64,000 nucleotides of DNA from Runella zeae DSM 19591 (GCF_000423565.1 NZ_AUIF01000032.1:79445-143444); one strand, 5' to 3'. Numbered from the stretch's first letter, positions 34,696 through 43,905 are shown. Notes: a model not told the origin generated them from the sequence alone. Made by a program: numbers and translations.

Positions 34696-37467
34696 TTATT
34701 TCACTTTTACAATCACCGTAGGATTAAAAGGATACATCCCAAACTTATCGCTATAAATGGCCAAGCCTCCCGTACCTTCTACGGCCAATCGCAACACGAG
34801 TTCGCCTGTTTGGGTTGCTTTTTGAATCGCTTCATTGGGTACCGACACCACCAATTTGTAGCCATAACTTCCCGCTTCTCGCAGTTTTTTGTCTTGGGGT
34901 TGATAATGCCACGACAATACCCCACGGTGGTCGGCAGGGTCGTCGGGAATAGACAATTTTCCCGCTGCAACGCCATTGAAACTAAAGGCCACTTCGCTCG
35001 GGAACTTGGTCTCATCGGTCATAGGGTAAGCATTGGGATTGAGGCTATTGTCGAAAGTACCTCCTCCGAGCATATAGTTATCGGCGATTTTGGCTCCTTC
35101 TTTTTTGTCTTTCCCAAAAAGTTGCTTGGCCGATGCTTCCATCATAAACGACGCCCCCATGACATTGTCGAGTTTCAAATCCGTTGGCCATTTGATACGA
35201 TATTCAAAATACCCTGTCCCTGCCCCATTTACTTTCAAGCCGTCCAACACATTCCATTGTTTCAAAGACCATTTGGCGTCACTAAAAGACTTAGGCTCAA
35301 TGGATAGCATCCTGAGTTGATTTCCTCCAGGCGTTGGCACTTCGGTCGGCATCGGTTTTTCGATGATGTAAGTATTAAAATTGCGGCTCACGATATTGCC
35401 TTTTGCATCTAGCAAAGTCAAAGCCAAAACGGCCACGGCTTTTTCGGCGGGCATAATCACGTACACGGGCGACAATGCCTGCTGCATCCACGGCTTGTAC
35501 GGAATCTTTTGAGTAAACGACTGCCAATTACGTTCTTGCCCCGTAGCATCCCAGCCATTTAGTTCTACTTTAAGGGTAAGCTCGTTCCCGACATCCGTGC
35601 GCCCCGTCATCGACGAAATCGTCAGCGGTACTTGTACTACTTCGGTGGGGCGTACACTGTGCGAAATATCCTGCCCCGTAGTCACATAGATATCAGCGTG
35701 TAAATCCTTCAAACTCATGCCCGGCACGAAGGCTTCCAAGCCCGTAAATTTCTTGGTACGGTCGTATTTCCAATAGCCGTTCCACTCGTTGATAACATCA
35801 TGATGCTCCGTATAAAGCCACCCCGACACCAACGGAAACTTCCGAAACGCATTGATAGCACGGTGGTAGTCCCATGTCCAATCGACATCGCCGCTACTTC
35901 CTTCATAGCCCCATACATTGCCAAATTCTGAATTCATATTGGGCTGATTTCCTGCTTTATATCCTTTTTCAAAATTAAATTCAGAACCTGGAAAAGTTTT
36001 GGAAGTAAGATTTTTGAGGTATTCTTCCCAACCATAGCCTGGTAAATATTCATGCCAAGAATTGATGTCGGTTTCGGTATGCCCCGCCCCGCAGCAGATA
36101 GAATTGTCTTCTACCAAGCGCGTAGGGTCAAGGGTTTTGGCTTTGCGGTACATACTCGCTACCCATGCTTGAGTTTCGGGCAAATACTTATCTACTTTTT
36201 TGCCATTTTCTTCTACTTTGGTACGAAGCCCCCATGTTTCATTAAAAACAATCCAAGAAAAAATGGCGGGGTGATTGAAATCTCTTTTGATGAGTTGTGG
36301 CAAAACTCGCTCTGATTCAGCACGCGCTTCGGCATTGGGTTGGCCCCAGAAATTGGGCAAATCCGACATTACCAGCACCCCCAATCTATCAGCCCAATAC
36401 AACTTCCGTGGTACGTCGATTTTGATGTGGGTTCTAATGCCGTTGAGACCAATATCCTTGGCTAGTTTGATTTCGTTGCGCATGAATTCATCCGTTGGAA
36501 AAGTATAAAACCCTTCTGGATGGTACGATTGGTCAAGGGTAAGTTGAAGATAAATCGGCTGATTGTTGAGGGCTACATACGGATAATTGGTGCCCGGCAG
36601 ATTGACCACCGATATTTTACGCATCCCAAAATACGTATTGATTTTATCGCCTCCGAGTTCGGCTTCTACCTCGTACAAAAACGGATTCTCTAAAGTCCAA
36701 AGTTTGAAATTGGGTAGTGAAACCTCAAAGCTTAGCTCACTCTGCCCTTTGGCGATGGTCTGAGCAGTACCGTTGGCATCACGTACACCTGCAATATTCA
36801 GTTTTAAGGCAAGGTCTTGAGAAGCAGGCTTTGGTAAAGTAGCCGTTACTTTTACTTTACTATTGTCGATATCGGGCGCAAAATGCAGGGTTTCTAAATA
36901 GTCTTTTGCACGGGCTTCCAAGTAAATCGTTTGCCAAATTCCTCGCGCATTGCCGTATCCTTGCTTTCCATAAAGGGCATATTCTCGGCGTTTGTCATCA
37001 ACCCGAATCACCAACTTCTGCGGAGAGCCTGCTTTGGCGGTGGGCAGTTCAAACTCAAAAGGCACATATCCTCCTTCAAAAGTTCCTAGTTCTTTACCGT
37101 CAAACCACACCGTTGTTTTATAATCGCTCGCTCCTATTACTACAAACACCCGCTGCCCTTTCCAAGCTTTCGGAATCGTAATGCTTCGCTGATACCACGC
37201 TATATCGGCTTCATCTTTCACGCCCGACAGAGGCGCACCCCACGGAAAAGGCACTTTGATGGTAAGCGGAAATGCTTGATTTCCCTTGGCCCAGCCTTGT
37301 TTGAGACCTACATCATCTTTGTCAAACTTAAAAGACCAATCGCCGTTGAGGTTGAGCCAATTGGCACGCTGCCAGTCGGGACGAGGATGCTCAGGAAGGG
37401 GTATCCCATTCTGGGCAAAAAGTGTATGTGACCATATCAAAAACAAGTAGATAGAAAAACGGCGCAT
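34696..37467 (-). CDS. Secreted GH2-family beta-glycosidase
   Basis: 923 aa with signal peptide MRRFSIYLFLIWSHTLFAQ. The sugar-binding jelly roll is at about 25-185 (WLNLNGDWSFKFDK, TVWFDGKELGTFEGGYVPFE), then the Ig-like domain to about 290, then the TIM barrel. In the barrel, FSWIVFNETWG carries the acid/base Glu410 and NMNSEFGNVWG the nucleophile Glu514. Residues after about 620 form extra beta domains (from the LRMLSIEPKSFSDAKW region to the C-terminus), longer than in the minimal family. Specificity (galactosidase, glucuronidase or mannosidase) cannot be read from the motifs. It stands alone with its own terminator. Confidence 0.9.
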   Translation of the reverse strand: MRRFSIYLFLIWSHTLFAQNGIPLPEHPRPDWQRANWLNLNGDWSFKFDKDDVGLKQGWAKGNQAFPLTIKVPFPWGAPLSGVKDEADIAWYQRSITIPKAWKGQRVFVVIGASDYKTTVWFDGKELGTFEGGYVPFEFELPTAKAGSPQKLVIRVDDKRREYALYGKQGYGNARGIWQTIYLEARAKDYLETLHFAPDIDNSKVKVTATLPKPASQDLALKLNIAGVRDANGTAQTIAKGQSELSFEVSLPNFKLWTLENPFLYEVEAELGGDKINTYFGMRKISVVNLPGTNYPYVALNNQPIYLQLTLDQSYHPEGFYTFPTDEFMRNEIKLAKDIGLNGIRTHIKIDVPRKLYWADRLGVLVMSDLPNFWGQPNAEARAESERVLPQLIKRDFNHPAIFSWIVFNETWGLRTKVEENGKKVDKYLPETQAWVASMYRKAKTLDPTRLVEDNSICCGAGHTETDINSWHEYLPGYGWEEYLKNLTSKTFPGSEFNFEKGYKAGNQPNMNSEFGNVWGYEGSSGDVDWTWDYHRAINAFRKFPLVSGWLYTEHHDVINEWNGYWKYDRTKKFTGLEAFVPGMSLKDLHADIYVTTGQDISHSVRPTEVVQVPLTISSMTGRTDVGNELTLKVELNGWDATGQERNWQSFTQKIPYKPWMQQALSPVYVIMPAEKAVAVLALTLLDAKGNIVSRNFNTYIIEKPMPTEVPTPGGNQLRMLSIEPKSFSDAKWSLKQWNVLDGLKVNGAGTGYFEYRIKWPTDLKLDNVMGASFMMEASAKQLFGKDKKEGAKIADNYMLGGGTFDNSLNPNAYPMTDETKFPSEVAFSFNGVAAGKLSIPDDPADHRGVLSWHYQPQDKKLREAGSYGYKLVVSVPNEAIQKATQTGELVLRLAVEGTGGLAIYSDKFGMYPFNPTVIVKVK

Positions 37468-37519
37468 AAAGAGGAGATTAGGGTTCGAATCAGAATATTA
37501 ACTTTTATTTAAAGTAGTT

Positions 37520-37552
37520 TTTGAGGAAAAACTAATGCTTTCTTTACATTTG
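37520..37552 (+). promoter_or_regulatory. Consensus Bacteroidetes promoter of the alpha/beta hydrolase gene
   Basis: TTTG at 37520-37523, a 21-nt spacer, and TACATTTG at 37545-37552, a full match to TAnnTTTG. The ATG at 37582 is 30 nt downstream. The promoter rules out the GTG at 37552 as the start codon. Confidence 0.75.
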
Positions 37553-37581
37553 TGGAGATTCTCCTCCCTTGCCTAAGCCCT

Positions 37582-38562
37582 ATGAAAAAATTTTTGAAAT
37601 GGACTGCAATTGTCCTTGTGAGTCTTTTTTTGGTTTACTTGGTTGGCCCACGTCCACCCAAAGCTATTTTATCCCCTACGCTACCGCTAGTTACTTCTGA
37701 TTTGCTTAAACTCGAAAAATCAATTCAAAATTCGGAAGCTTCTTTCCCTCTTAAACCCGACAACGAAGCGCGTATCATCTGGGCTGACACCGCCAAAAAA
37801 CAAAAGACCCGCTATAGTATTGTATATATTCATGGATTTGGCGCAAGTTGGGCGGAGGGAGACCCTGTGCATCGGCAGTTGGCTCAAAAATATGGCTGTA
37901 ATCTCTACTTGGCTCGCCTCAAAGACGCTGGACTCAAAGACCCGGATGCATTCAAAAACCTGACTCCCGAAAATTTTCTGGCGGGAGCCAAACATGCTCT
38001 AGCGGTAGGTAAAGCCCTAGGCGATAGTGTGATTTTGATAGGATGCTCAGCAGGAGGATTGCTGAGTAGCTACTTGGCGGCTTATCACCCTGAAATCAAA
38101 GCGCTCTTGCTTTATTCGCCATGTTTCAAAGTAAATGGTTTGGGAATGATTACCGGCCCTTGGGGGCAGCAGCTATTAGCACTTTTTGCGGGCTCTCACC
38201 TCAATTATACACATTTAGAACCCGAAAGAGCCCAATATTGGCTTACATCGCACCACACCAATGGTCTAATGACCCTCCAACAAAGCATGGATGCAATAGC
38301 TACTCCCGAGCTTTTTGGCAAAATCAAAGTGCCTACTTTGATTTTGTATTATTATAAAGATGAGAATAACCAAGATAAAGTGGTATCGGTAGCGGCAATG
38401 CAAGAAGCATTTGAAGAACTTGGTGTTCCTACCAATCAAAAACGTCAACTGGCTTTGCCCAATACGGGCGCTCACGTCATTGCGTCACATTTTACTTCCA
38501 AAGACCTCCAAAGTGTAGTCTCAGAAAGTGAAAAATTTTTAAAAGAAACTGTATTCAAGTAA
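37582..38562 (+). CDS. Membrane-anchored alpha/beta hydrolase
   Basis: 326 aa from the ATG at 37582. An N-terminal membrane anchor (KFLKWTAIVLVSLFLVYLVG) is followed by an alpha/beta-hydrolase core: YSIVYIHGFGASWAEGD (oxyanion HG), VILIGCSAGGLLSSYLAAYH (nucleophile elbow GCSAGG), TLILYYYKDENNQDKVVSVA (acid region) and NTGAHVIASH (catalytic His). It resembles carboxylesterases and monoacylglycerol-lipase-like enzymes acting at the periplasmic face; substrate unknown. Its last 24 bp overlap the convergent gene at 38539. Confidence 0.85.
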   Translation: MKKFLKWTAIVLVSLFLVYLVGPRPPKAILSPTLPLVTSDLLKLEKSIQNSEASFPLKPDNEARIIWADTAKKQKTRYSIVYIHGFGASWAEGDPVHRQLAQKYGCNLYLARLKDAGLKDPDAFKNLTPENFLAGAKHALAVGKALGDSVILIGCSAGGLLSSYLAAYHPEIKALLLYSPCFKVNGLGMITGPWGQQLLALFAGSHLNYTHLEPERAQYWLTSHHTNGLMTLQQSMDAIATPELFGKIKVPTLILYYYKDENNQDKVVSVAAMQEAFEELGVPTNQKRQLALPNTGAHVIASHFTSKDLQSVVSESEKFLKETVFK

Positions 38563-38994
38563 CTCAGGCGTACTGAGGGCAAATAAAACTTGCATTTTCG
38601 ACACCAAAACGTATGTAAGGACTCCTAATAAAAACGAAGCAGGTGCGCGACGTACGTTGGTATGCATCACCAGAAGATTGACAATGGAGCTTTTTTGACT
38701 AGGTAAGAGCTGCCCTAAAAGTTGGTCACCTTTCAAGGCGATATGTGAAAGATAAGCAGCATCTGACAAAAGCTCTGCTTCTAGGGTAGGAACCTTGGCC
38801 GTTAATATTTTATTGGAGGTGATGGTTTTACCAACAGGATGAGTCATTTGCTTGGTTAAGCAAACCATCAAGCAGTCCAAAGAAAAATCAAGCACTTCTG
38901 TTTTGGGGGGCGTTTTGCCAAGAAGTTCGTTGATTGTAACAACAAAATCTTTGGAAGAATAGATTTCTCTGACGTAGGCAGCAATTGTTTCCAT
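38539..38994 (-). CDS. Hypothetical protein, 151 aa
   Basis: I do not recognise a family. It starts METIAAYVREIYSSKDFVVT, is soluble and mixed helical, with a more hydrophobic stretch near the end (FLLGVLTYVLVSKMQVLFAL) that could be a membrane helix or a buried core helix. It overlaps the convergent hydrolase gene by 24 bp at its 3' end and is separate from the pyrophosphatase gene. It may be a real lineage-specific gene: the frame is open, begins with ATG and has protein-like composition. Confidence 0.55.
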   Translation of the reverse strand: METIAAYVREIYSSKDFVVTINELLGKTPPKTEVLDFSLDCLMVCLTKQMTHPVGKTITSNKILTAKVPTLEAELLSDAAYLSHIALKGDQLLGQLLPSQKSSIVNLLVMHTNVRRAPASFLLGVLTYVLVSKMQVLFALSTPELLEYSFF

Positions 38995-39068
38995 GACGCG
39001 ACTTATTTGTTAATTTTCAAATTAGACTTAAAATCAACAAATAAGTCACTGTCAAACAGAGCGATGCC

Positions 39069-39752
39069 CTAGAGCATCCCGAAGTTATTTAAATAATCAG
39101 TCACCGAATGACGGATTACCTGATGAGCTTCTTCGCGCCCGTATACATTGGCAATTTCGCAAGTCATTGGCTCACCTGGCAAGTTTTTGTAAGTCAAGAA
39201 GTAATGTTGAAGGCGATTTACAACGCTCTGAGGCAGCTCAGTAATGTCTTTGTATTTGCTATACAACAAGTCGTCTTTCAGCACTGCGATGATTTTATCA
39301 TCGGCTTCCCCTTTGTCAATGAGACGCAGTCCCCCAATTGGAATTGCCTGACAAATAAGGTCACCGTGGGGAATGGTACTTTCACAAAGTACGCAGATGT
39401 CGAGCGGGTCACCGTCACCTTCTTTGATGTCAGCACGCCCCGATTGCTGACGCGCATAATCGGCAATAGCATCACCGCAATAAGTCTTGGGTACAAAGCC
39501 GTATAAAGCCGGAACGATGTTAGAATATTTCTGGGGACGGTCTATTTTAAGATAGCCCGTCGTTTTGTCAATTTCGTATTTTACGGTATCAGTAGGTACG
39601 ATTTCGATAAAGGCAGTTACGGTATGAGGAGCATTATCGCCCAATGGAATACCATGCCAAGGATGAGATTTATATACACTTTTCAAGGCTAGTTGTACGT
39701 TTCGTTTGATGGTTGAACTATTTTTCGTAGCAAATGTAATCAACCATCCCAA
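39069..39752 (-). CDS. ppa: Inorganic pyrophosphatase (family I), start codon uncertain
   Basis: Hydrolyses pyrophosphate to phosphate and so drives biosynthetic reactions. Family I signatures: KYEIDKTTGYLKIDRPQKYS, YGFVPKTYCGD and EGDGDPLDICVLCE (the DxDPxD metal-binding motif), then IGGLRLIDKGEADDKIIAVL. It is longer than E. coli Ppa because of an insert before the DGDPLD motif. No in-frame ATG exists near the N-terminus. TTG codons occur at residues 1 (39752), 4 and 23. A perfect TAnnTTTG element on the minus strand (TACATTTG, 39738-39731) favours a start downstream of it, around residues 19-23 (LALKSVYKSHPWHGIPLG). The family is certain; the start is not. Confidence 0.88.
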   Translation of the reverse strand: MGWLITFATKNSSTIKRNVQLALKSVYKSHPWHGIPLGDNAPHTVTAFIEIVPTDTVKYEIDKTTGYLKIDRPQKYSNIVPALYGFVPKTYCGDAIADYARQQSGRADIKEGDGDPLDICVLCESTIPHGDLICQAIPIGGLRLIDKGEADDKIIAVLKDDLLYSKYKDITELPQSVVNRLQHYFLTYKNLPGEPMTCEIANVYGREEAHQVIRHSVTDYLNNFGML

Positions 39753-39804
39753 ATGGTTTTGTGTTTTTCATAAAATTGTGGATTTTGCAACATATAATCT
39801 ATAA

Positions 39805-40110
39805 ATGATGATAACCTTTGTACTGATAGGAATCTTATTGATAGTGTTGGGGTGGTATATTTGGCAAAAACAGGCTATTTGGCTACTTTCAAACTTCGAT
39901 GAATCTACGACCGAAAATAAACCAGGCTTAGCCAAATGGGCAGGAAAATGGCTCATTGTGATGGGTATTTGGTCGATATCCATCGGAATCGCAATGAATT
40001 ATTGGAACACGGATTCTGCTCAGATTGCTCTTCCCCTTATTTTTGTGGCGGGTATTGTTATCATGAGCCTGCTTTATCTTGTCGGTGGTCAAAAGTATTT
40101 AAAAAGATAG
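39805..40110 (+). CDS. Small three-helix membrane protein (DUF3784-like)
   Basis: 101 aa with three predicted membrane helices: ITFVLIGILLIVLGWYIW, KWLIVMGIWSISIGIAMNYW and ALPLIFVAGIVIMSLLYLVG. The pattern, with a short Lys/Pro loop (TENKPGLAKWAGKW) between helices 1 and 2, resembles the DUF3784 family of unknown function. It is divergent from the pyrophosphatase gene and 38 bp before the Fe-S protein gene, perhaps cotranscribed with it. Confidence 0.7.
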   Translation: MMITFVLIGILLIVLGWYIWQKQAIWLLSNFDESTTENKPGLAKWAGKWLIVMGIWSISIGIAMNYWNTDSAQIALPLIFVAGIVIMSLLYLVGGQKYLKR

Positions 40111-40148
40111 AAGTACCTCCAATTTTCATCAAAATCTAAGAATCAACC

Positions 40149-40937
40149 ATGAGTGAAATAAAAGTTCCAACTATGGCCGAAATGGCTGCCAACGGCGAAA
40201 CTCCCGAAATTTTGTTTTGGGTCGGTTGTGCGGGCTCTTTCGACGACCGATACAAAAAAGTCACTGTCGCTTTCGTCAAAATTTTAGATAAGGTCGGTAT
40301 TAAATTTGCGGTTCTAGGCACCGAAGAATCTTGCACAGGCGACCCCGCCCGCCGGGCTGGCAATGAGTTTTTGTTTCAAATGCAAGCCGTTGCCAATGTC
40401 CAAGTATTGGATATGTATGGGGTCAAAAAAATCGTCACGGCTTGTCCTCATTGTTTCAATACCCTCAAAAACGAATACCCCGCTTTGGGAGGTCATTATG
40501 AAGTACTGCATCACTCAGAGTTTTTACAACAACTTATCAATGCGGGCAAAATCAAAATAGAAGGAGGCGGGGATTTTAAAGGTCGCAAAATCACCTTCCA
40601 AGATTCATGTTATTTGGGCCGAGCCAACGACGTCTATGAAGCTCCTCGCGCCGTACTCGAAGCACTTGATGTGGATTTGGTAGAGATGAAACGCGCCAAA
40701 GTCAAAGGCCTCTGCTGCGGAGCTGGCGGAGCTCAGATGTTTAAAGAACCAGAAAAAGGAAAAAAAGACATCAACATCGAACGCATTGAAGAAGCCCTAG
40801 AAACAGGTGCTACTACGGTTGCCGTAGGCTGTCCTTTTTGTATGGTTATGATGAGTGATGGTATCAAAAACAAAGAAAAAGAAGACACAGTCAAAGTCTA
40901 TGACCTAGCGGAACTAGTCGAACAAAGTTTAAGTTAA
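40149..40937 (+). CDS. CCG-domain iron-sulfur protein (heterodisulfide reductase B-like)
   Basis: 262 aa, cytoplasmic. Two cysteine-rich CCG-type domains: the first with FWVGCAGSFDDRY and SCTGDPARRAGNE, then VTACPHCFNTLKNEYP; the second with FQDSCYLGRANDVYEAPR and VKGLCCGAGGAQMF, then VGCPFCMVMMSDG. Such domains bind Fe-S clusters in HdrB, GlpC, LutA and FadF-type electron-transfer proteins. The 4Fe-4S partner subunit is not adjacent here (the upstream gene is a small membrane protein), so the partner is presumably elsewhere. The substrate redox couple is unknown. Confidence 0.9.
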   Translation: MSEIKVPTMAEMAANGETPEILFWVGCAGSFDDRYKKVTVAFVKILDKVGIKFAVLGTEESCTGDPARRAGNEFLFQMQAVANVQVLDMYGVKKIVTACPHCFNTLKNEYPALGGHYEVLHHSEFLQQLINAGKIKIEGGGDFKGRKITFQDSCYLGRANDVYEAPRAVLEALDVDLVEMKRAKVKGLCCGAGGAQMFKEPEKGKKDINIERIEEALETGATTVAVGCPFCMVMMSDGIKNKEKEDTVKVYDLAELVEQSLS

Positions 40938-41027
40938 TAGCGTATAAATTCGGATAAGCTACTATCCACTTTATGTATTTTGCTGCTCTCAATCAGTGGC
41001 AATTTTTAAAATCTAAACATTATAGCT

Positions 41028-41525
41028 ATGTATCTTCCTTTTGACGAAATAGATTTTGAAGCCCGCGTCTGGATTTACCAAGCCAATCGCTCGTTGACTC
41101 ACGATGAGGTTAGTACCCTTACCGAGACCCTCATCGCAGCTCTCGATGGTTGGGAAGCCCACGGTTTAGCACTCACAGCCTCAGGCAAGATATTTTTAAA
41201 CCGATTTGTGGTTATTGCCGTCGATGAGGCTAAAGAGCTACCAAGCGGATGTTCGATTGATAAATCCACAAGGTGGATGCAAGAAATTGGGGGACAATGG
41301 AGGATTGATTTTTTTGACCGTTCGCTGGCGTATCTCGACGATGACAATAATCTTCAGACAGTGCCTGTTTCGCAAATCAAAGCTGCAATCTCTGCGGGCG
41401 ATATTCTCCCCGATTCTATCGTTTTTGATAATACAGTAGCTACCAAAGCGCAATGGATGAAGCGCTGGAAAGCCCAAGCCCAAAACACTTGGCTCAAAAA
41501 ATATTTCGCTGCTTTAAATGTATAA
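41028..41525 (+). CDS. Conserved Bacteroidetes protein of unknown function, often mislabelled ABC transporter ATPase
   Basis: 165 aa. Matches from memory a small Bacteroidetes family starting MYLPFDEIDFEARVWIYQAN and containing LNRFVVIAVDEAKELPSGCS and VFDNTVATKAQWMKRWKAQA. Database entries often call it ABC transporter ATPase, but I see no Walker A, signature or Walker B motif, so that name is not supported. It is soluble, with no signal peptide. It stands as a single gene with a strong terminator downstream. Confidence 0.8.
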   Translation: MYLPFDEIDFEARVWIYQANRSLTHDEVSTLTETLIAALDGWEAHGLALTASGKIFLNRFVVIAVDEAKELPSGCSIDKSTRWMQEIGGQWRIDFFDRSLAYLDDDNNLQTVPVSQIKAAISAGDILPDSIVFDNTVATKAQWMKRWKAQAQNTWLKKYFAALNV

Positions 41526-41551
41526 ACGCAAGGAGCACTTTGTCCGCTTAT

Positions 41552-41587
41552 AACGCAGGGAGCGTTTTGAACGCTCCCTGCGTTTTT
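41552..41587 (+). terminator. Strong intrinsic terminator after the 165-aa protein gene
   Basis: AACGCAGGGAGCGTT (41552-41566) and AACGCTCCCTGCGTT (41570-41584) form a perfect 15-bp stem with a 3-nt loop, followed by Ts. A weaker copy of the left arm (AAACGCAAGGAGCA) starts at 41524. Confidence 0.85.
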
Positions 41588-41756
41588 GCTACTCTTCTGC
41601 TGATTTTTGGGCAATTGTCGCCCCATTACTTCTTCAACGTCGCTCTTCTGTTTTAGATTTCTCGTAATATATACTCCTTGGGATGAGGCGATTATAAAAA
41701 GCATACTGTATGGCACGACAATTTTAAGCAATAGAAGCGTACTACTTCTATTTTTT

Positions 41757-42920
41757 ATGAAAACCGTCATTCAAGTTGCTTTAGTTTGGGTTGTTTTAGT
41801 AGGATTCTACGGTTGTAAACCTATTGAAAAAACGGACGAAAATCTTACCAAAGAATTAGAAACACCCGACACCTACCGCCGTATTGCGGATTATAGTTCA
41901 CAAATCGGCATAGATACTTCTTCTCTCAAAAACAAAAGTGCTTGGGGACTATTGGAAGAAATTAGTTATGGTCATAAACCTCAATATGTTCGCTATACAG
42001 CCAAAGTAAAACCCATTGATTCTACCCACATCCGCGAAATTGGCTGGGCTTTGGTCGATAAAAAAGGAAAAAATGCGGAAAAAGTTTTGCCTTCTCTTGA
42101 ACCGTCTTTTCCTTCTTACACTCAACTCAAACAACATTACCGTCGCCTCATAGACCAAGGTCAAACCGATAGTGCAGCTATCGTAGCGGAGTCGCTGAAT
42201 GCGTATCGCTGGATAAATCGTCAGTCTCAAGATGCCGACCGCTTAGTGATTGTCAATACGCGCGGGGCTTATCTTAAAGGATTGGATGCGAGTGGTAATC
42301 AACAGATAGGAATGCGCGTGGTAGTAGGCAAAACCTCCTCACCTACTCCCGGTATAGATACTTATGCCACCAATGTGATCATGTATCCTTATTGGAATGT
42401 TCCGAAAAATATTGCACTCAAAGAGATTTTACCAAAAATCAAGCAAAATGCCGACTATCTAGCTCGCAACAGCATTGAGGTTATCAATAAAGAGGGTGAA
42501 GTAGTAGATAATGACGACGTTGACTGGGATGATATGACCCCCGATAATTTCCCATATCGTTTTCGTCAAGAAAATGGCGAAGGAAATTCTCTAGGACTCA
42601 TGAAAGTAAACATCAAAAATCCGTTGGCGATTTATTTGCACGATACCAATGCCCGCACTCTATTTGATAGTACCCAACGTTGGCGTAGTCACGGATGTGT
42701 AAGACTTCAAAACCCGGCCCAACTTGCCAACTTCTTAGCCGGAAAGGATTGGTTGAAAGAAGATTTTATTAATGAGCCACAAACTCATAAAGAGCCTCAG
42801 TCCAACCCTCTTAAAAAGAGAATCCCGGTCTTTATACTATATCTTGGTGCAGATGTCAACGAAAATGGGCAGCTTGTGTTTTTCAAAGACGTGTATCAGT
42901 GGGAACGTAAATGGAGCTAA
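41757..42920 (+). CDS. L,D-transpeptidase lipoprotein (YkuD type)
   Basis: Peptidoglycan cross-linking or lipoprotein-attachment enzyme at the periplasmic face, 387 aa. The ATG at 41757 gives a lipoprotein signal ending VLVGFYGC (Cys20). An upstream in-frame ATG at 41607 would add 50 residues before the signal and is rejected. The YkuD domain covers about 165-340: LVIVNTRGAYLKGLDASGNQ, RVVVGKTSSPTPGIDTYATN, AIYLHDTNARTLFDSTQRWR and the catalytic SHGCVRLQNPAQLANFL. The N-terminal half is the helical domain typical of longer Bacteroidetes family members. Its stop overlaps that of the convergent L,D-transpeptidase-like gene. Confidence 0.92.
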   Translation: MKTVIQVALVWVVLVGFYGCKPIEKTDENLTKELETPDTYRRIADYSSQIGIDTSSLKNKSAWGLLEEISYGHKPQYVRYTAKVKPIDSTHIREIGWALVDKKGKNAEKVLPSLEPSFPSYTQLKQHYRRLIDQGQTDSAAIVAESLNAYRWINRQSQDADRLVIVNTRGAYLKGLDASGNQQIGMRVVVGKTSSPTPGIDTYATNVIMYPYWNVPKNIALKEILPKIKQNADYLARNSIEVINKEGEVVDNDDVDWDDMTPDNFPYRFRQENGEGNSLGLMKVNIKNPLAIYLHDTNARTLFDSTQRWRSHGCVRLQNPAQLANFLAGKDWLKEDFINEPQTHKEPQSNPLKKRIPVFILYLGADVNENGQLVFFKDVYQWERKWS

Positions 42921-43672
42921 GAATCATTTCTGAACATTCCTATCATCTTTGATTTTTTGAGATAGGCGATATCAGGATAATACAGAAAAAGACCCGCCCC
43001 GTTTGACAACAATGAAATCAACTTAGGAGTATCGGCTACCGACACCGCTGGGCACCCTTGGCTACGACCGAGCCTACCAGTACGACGGATAAACTCCTCA
43101 CTTACGTAATCGGCGCCATGCATCACAATGGCTCTCTCGTAGGCACGGTGATTGATGTTTTCTTCGAGCCCTTGCAATCGGAGCGAGAGACCGTGCTTTC
43201 CTTGATAGGTAGTCAATGCGCGATAAAATCCAAGACTAGACTGATAAGAGGAGTTTTGATTGGAAAATTTGCGGGCGTATTCTTCACCCGAATTACGGCC
43301 ATGAGCCACATAAGTATTATAAATAAGCTTGCGGGCTTTGATATCAATGACGTAGAGACGCTTTTGACGCGACGATTGGCTAAAATCAGCAATCGCTAAA
43401 ACTGGTTTTTCAAATTTAGCTTTTTGAAAACCATTCCATGCAAAACGAAACCCCTCTAACGATAAACCCGCCTCTCGCAAGTGTAAAGAATCATACAATG
43501 TTTGCCACTCAGGAAGAGATACTATCTGGTGTTTGAAATAAACCGAAGTACTATCATTAGTAGAATCGGCAGGTGTAAGTGAGAGATAAAAAGGAGAATC
43601 TATTTTTTGAAATCCAACAAGCGCAATCAGCAACAAGGCCCCTACACTTATCAACATCACGAGTTTTTTCAT
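42917..43672 (-). CDS. Murein L,D-transpeptidase catalytic-domain family protein
   Basis: 251 aa, exported or anchored through MKKLVMLISVGALLLIALVG. The catalytic region is RLYVIDIKARKLIYNTYVAH, then RAIVMHGADYVSEEFIRRTG and RLGRSQGCPAV, with His and Cys in the places expected of the YkuD-related murein L,D-transpeptidase family (distinct from the SHGCVR type next door). Its stop codon (42917-42919) overlaps the stop of the convergent transpeptidase gene. Probably remodels the cell wall; an enzyme rather than a structural protein because the His/Cys pair is intact. Confidence 0.88.
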   Translation of the reverse strand: MKKLVMLISVGALLLIALVGFQKIDSPFYLSLTPADSTNDSTSVYFKHQIVSLPEWQTLYDSLHLREAGLSLEGFRFAWNGFQKAKFEKPVLAIADFSQSSRQKRLYVIDIKARKLIYNTYVAHGRNSGEEYARKFSNQNSSYQSSLGFYRALTTYQGKHGLSLRLQGLEENINHRAYERAIVMHGADYVSEEFIRRTGRLGRSQGCPAVSVADTPKLISLLSNGAGLFLYYPDIAYLKKSKMIGMFRNDS

Positions 43673-43837
43673 TCGTAAGATGACTTTTTAGGTTTTTACT
43701 CAATGAAACACTTGGGGACAACACCATTCTGAAAGGCTTTGGTTCCCTCACAGAAGAAACGCTAAATCTAAATAGATGTTATCTGGAAAGTTATTAATAC
43801 AAAAAAGCTTACAGCAATTTGATATTAAACTCAATAA

Positions 43838-43872
43838 GGGTTCATAGAAAGCACTCTACTTTCTATAAACCC
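43838..43872 (-). terminator. Hairpin after the GATase1-like gene
   Basis: GGGTTCATAGAAAG (43838-43851) pairs with CTTTCTATAAACCC (43859-43872) with one mismatch. On the minus strand it is followed by TTATTGAGTTT. It lies 33 bp beyond the stop of the gene at 43906. Confidence 0.55.
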
Positions 43873-43905
43873 TTCTGATTTTATTAGCTTATATCCCTTA
43901 TAAAA

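Noticed and set aside
41028..41525. ABC transporter ATPase annotation for the 165-aa protein
   Set aside because: No Walker A, Walker B or LSGGQ motif; the common database name is not supported by sequence.
41607..41756. 50-residue N-terminal extension of the L,D-transpeptidase
   Set aside because: The lipoprotein signal starts at the ATG at 41757; the extension would bury it, and the region just follows a terminator.
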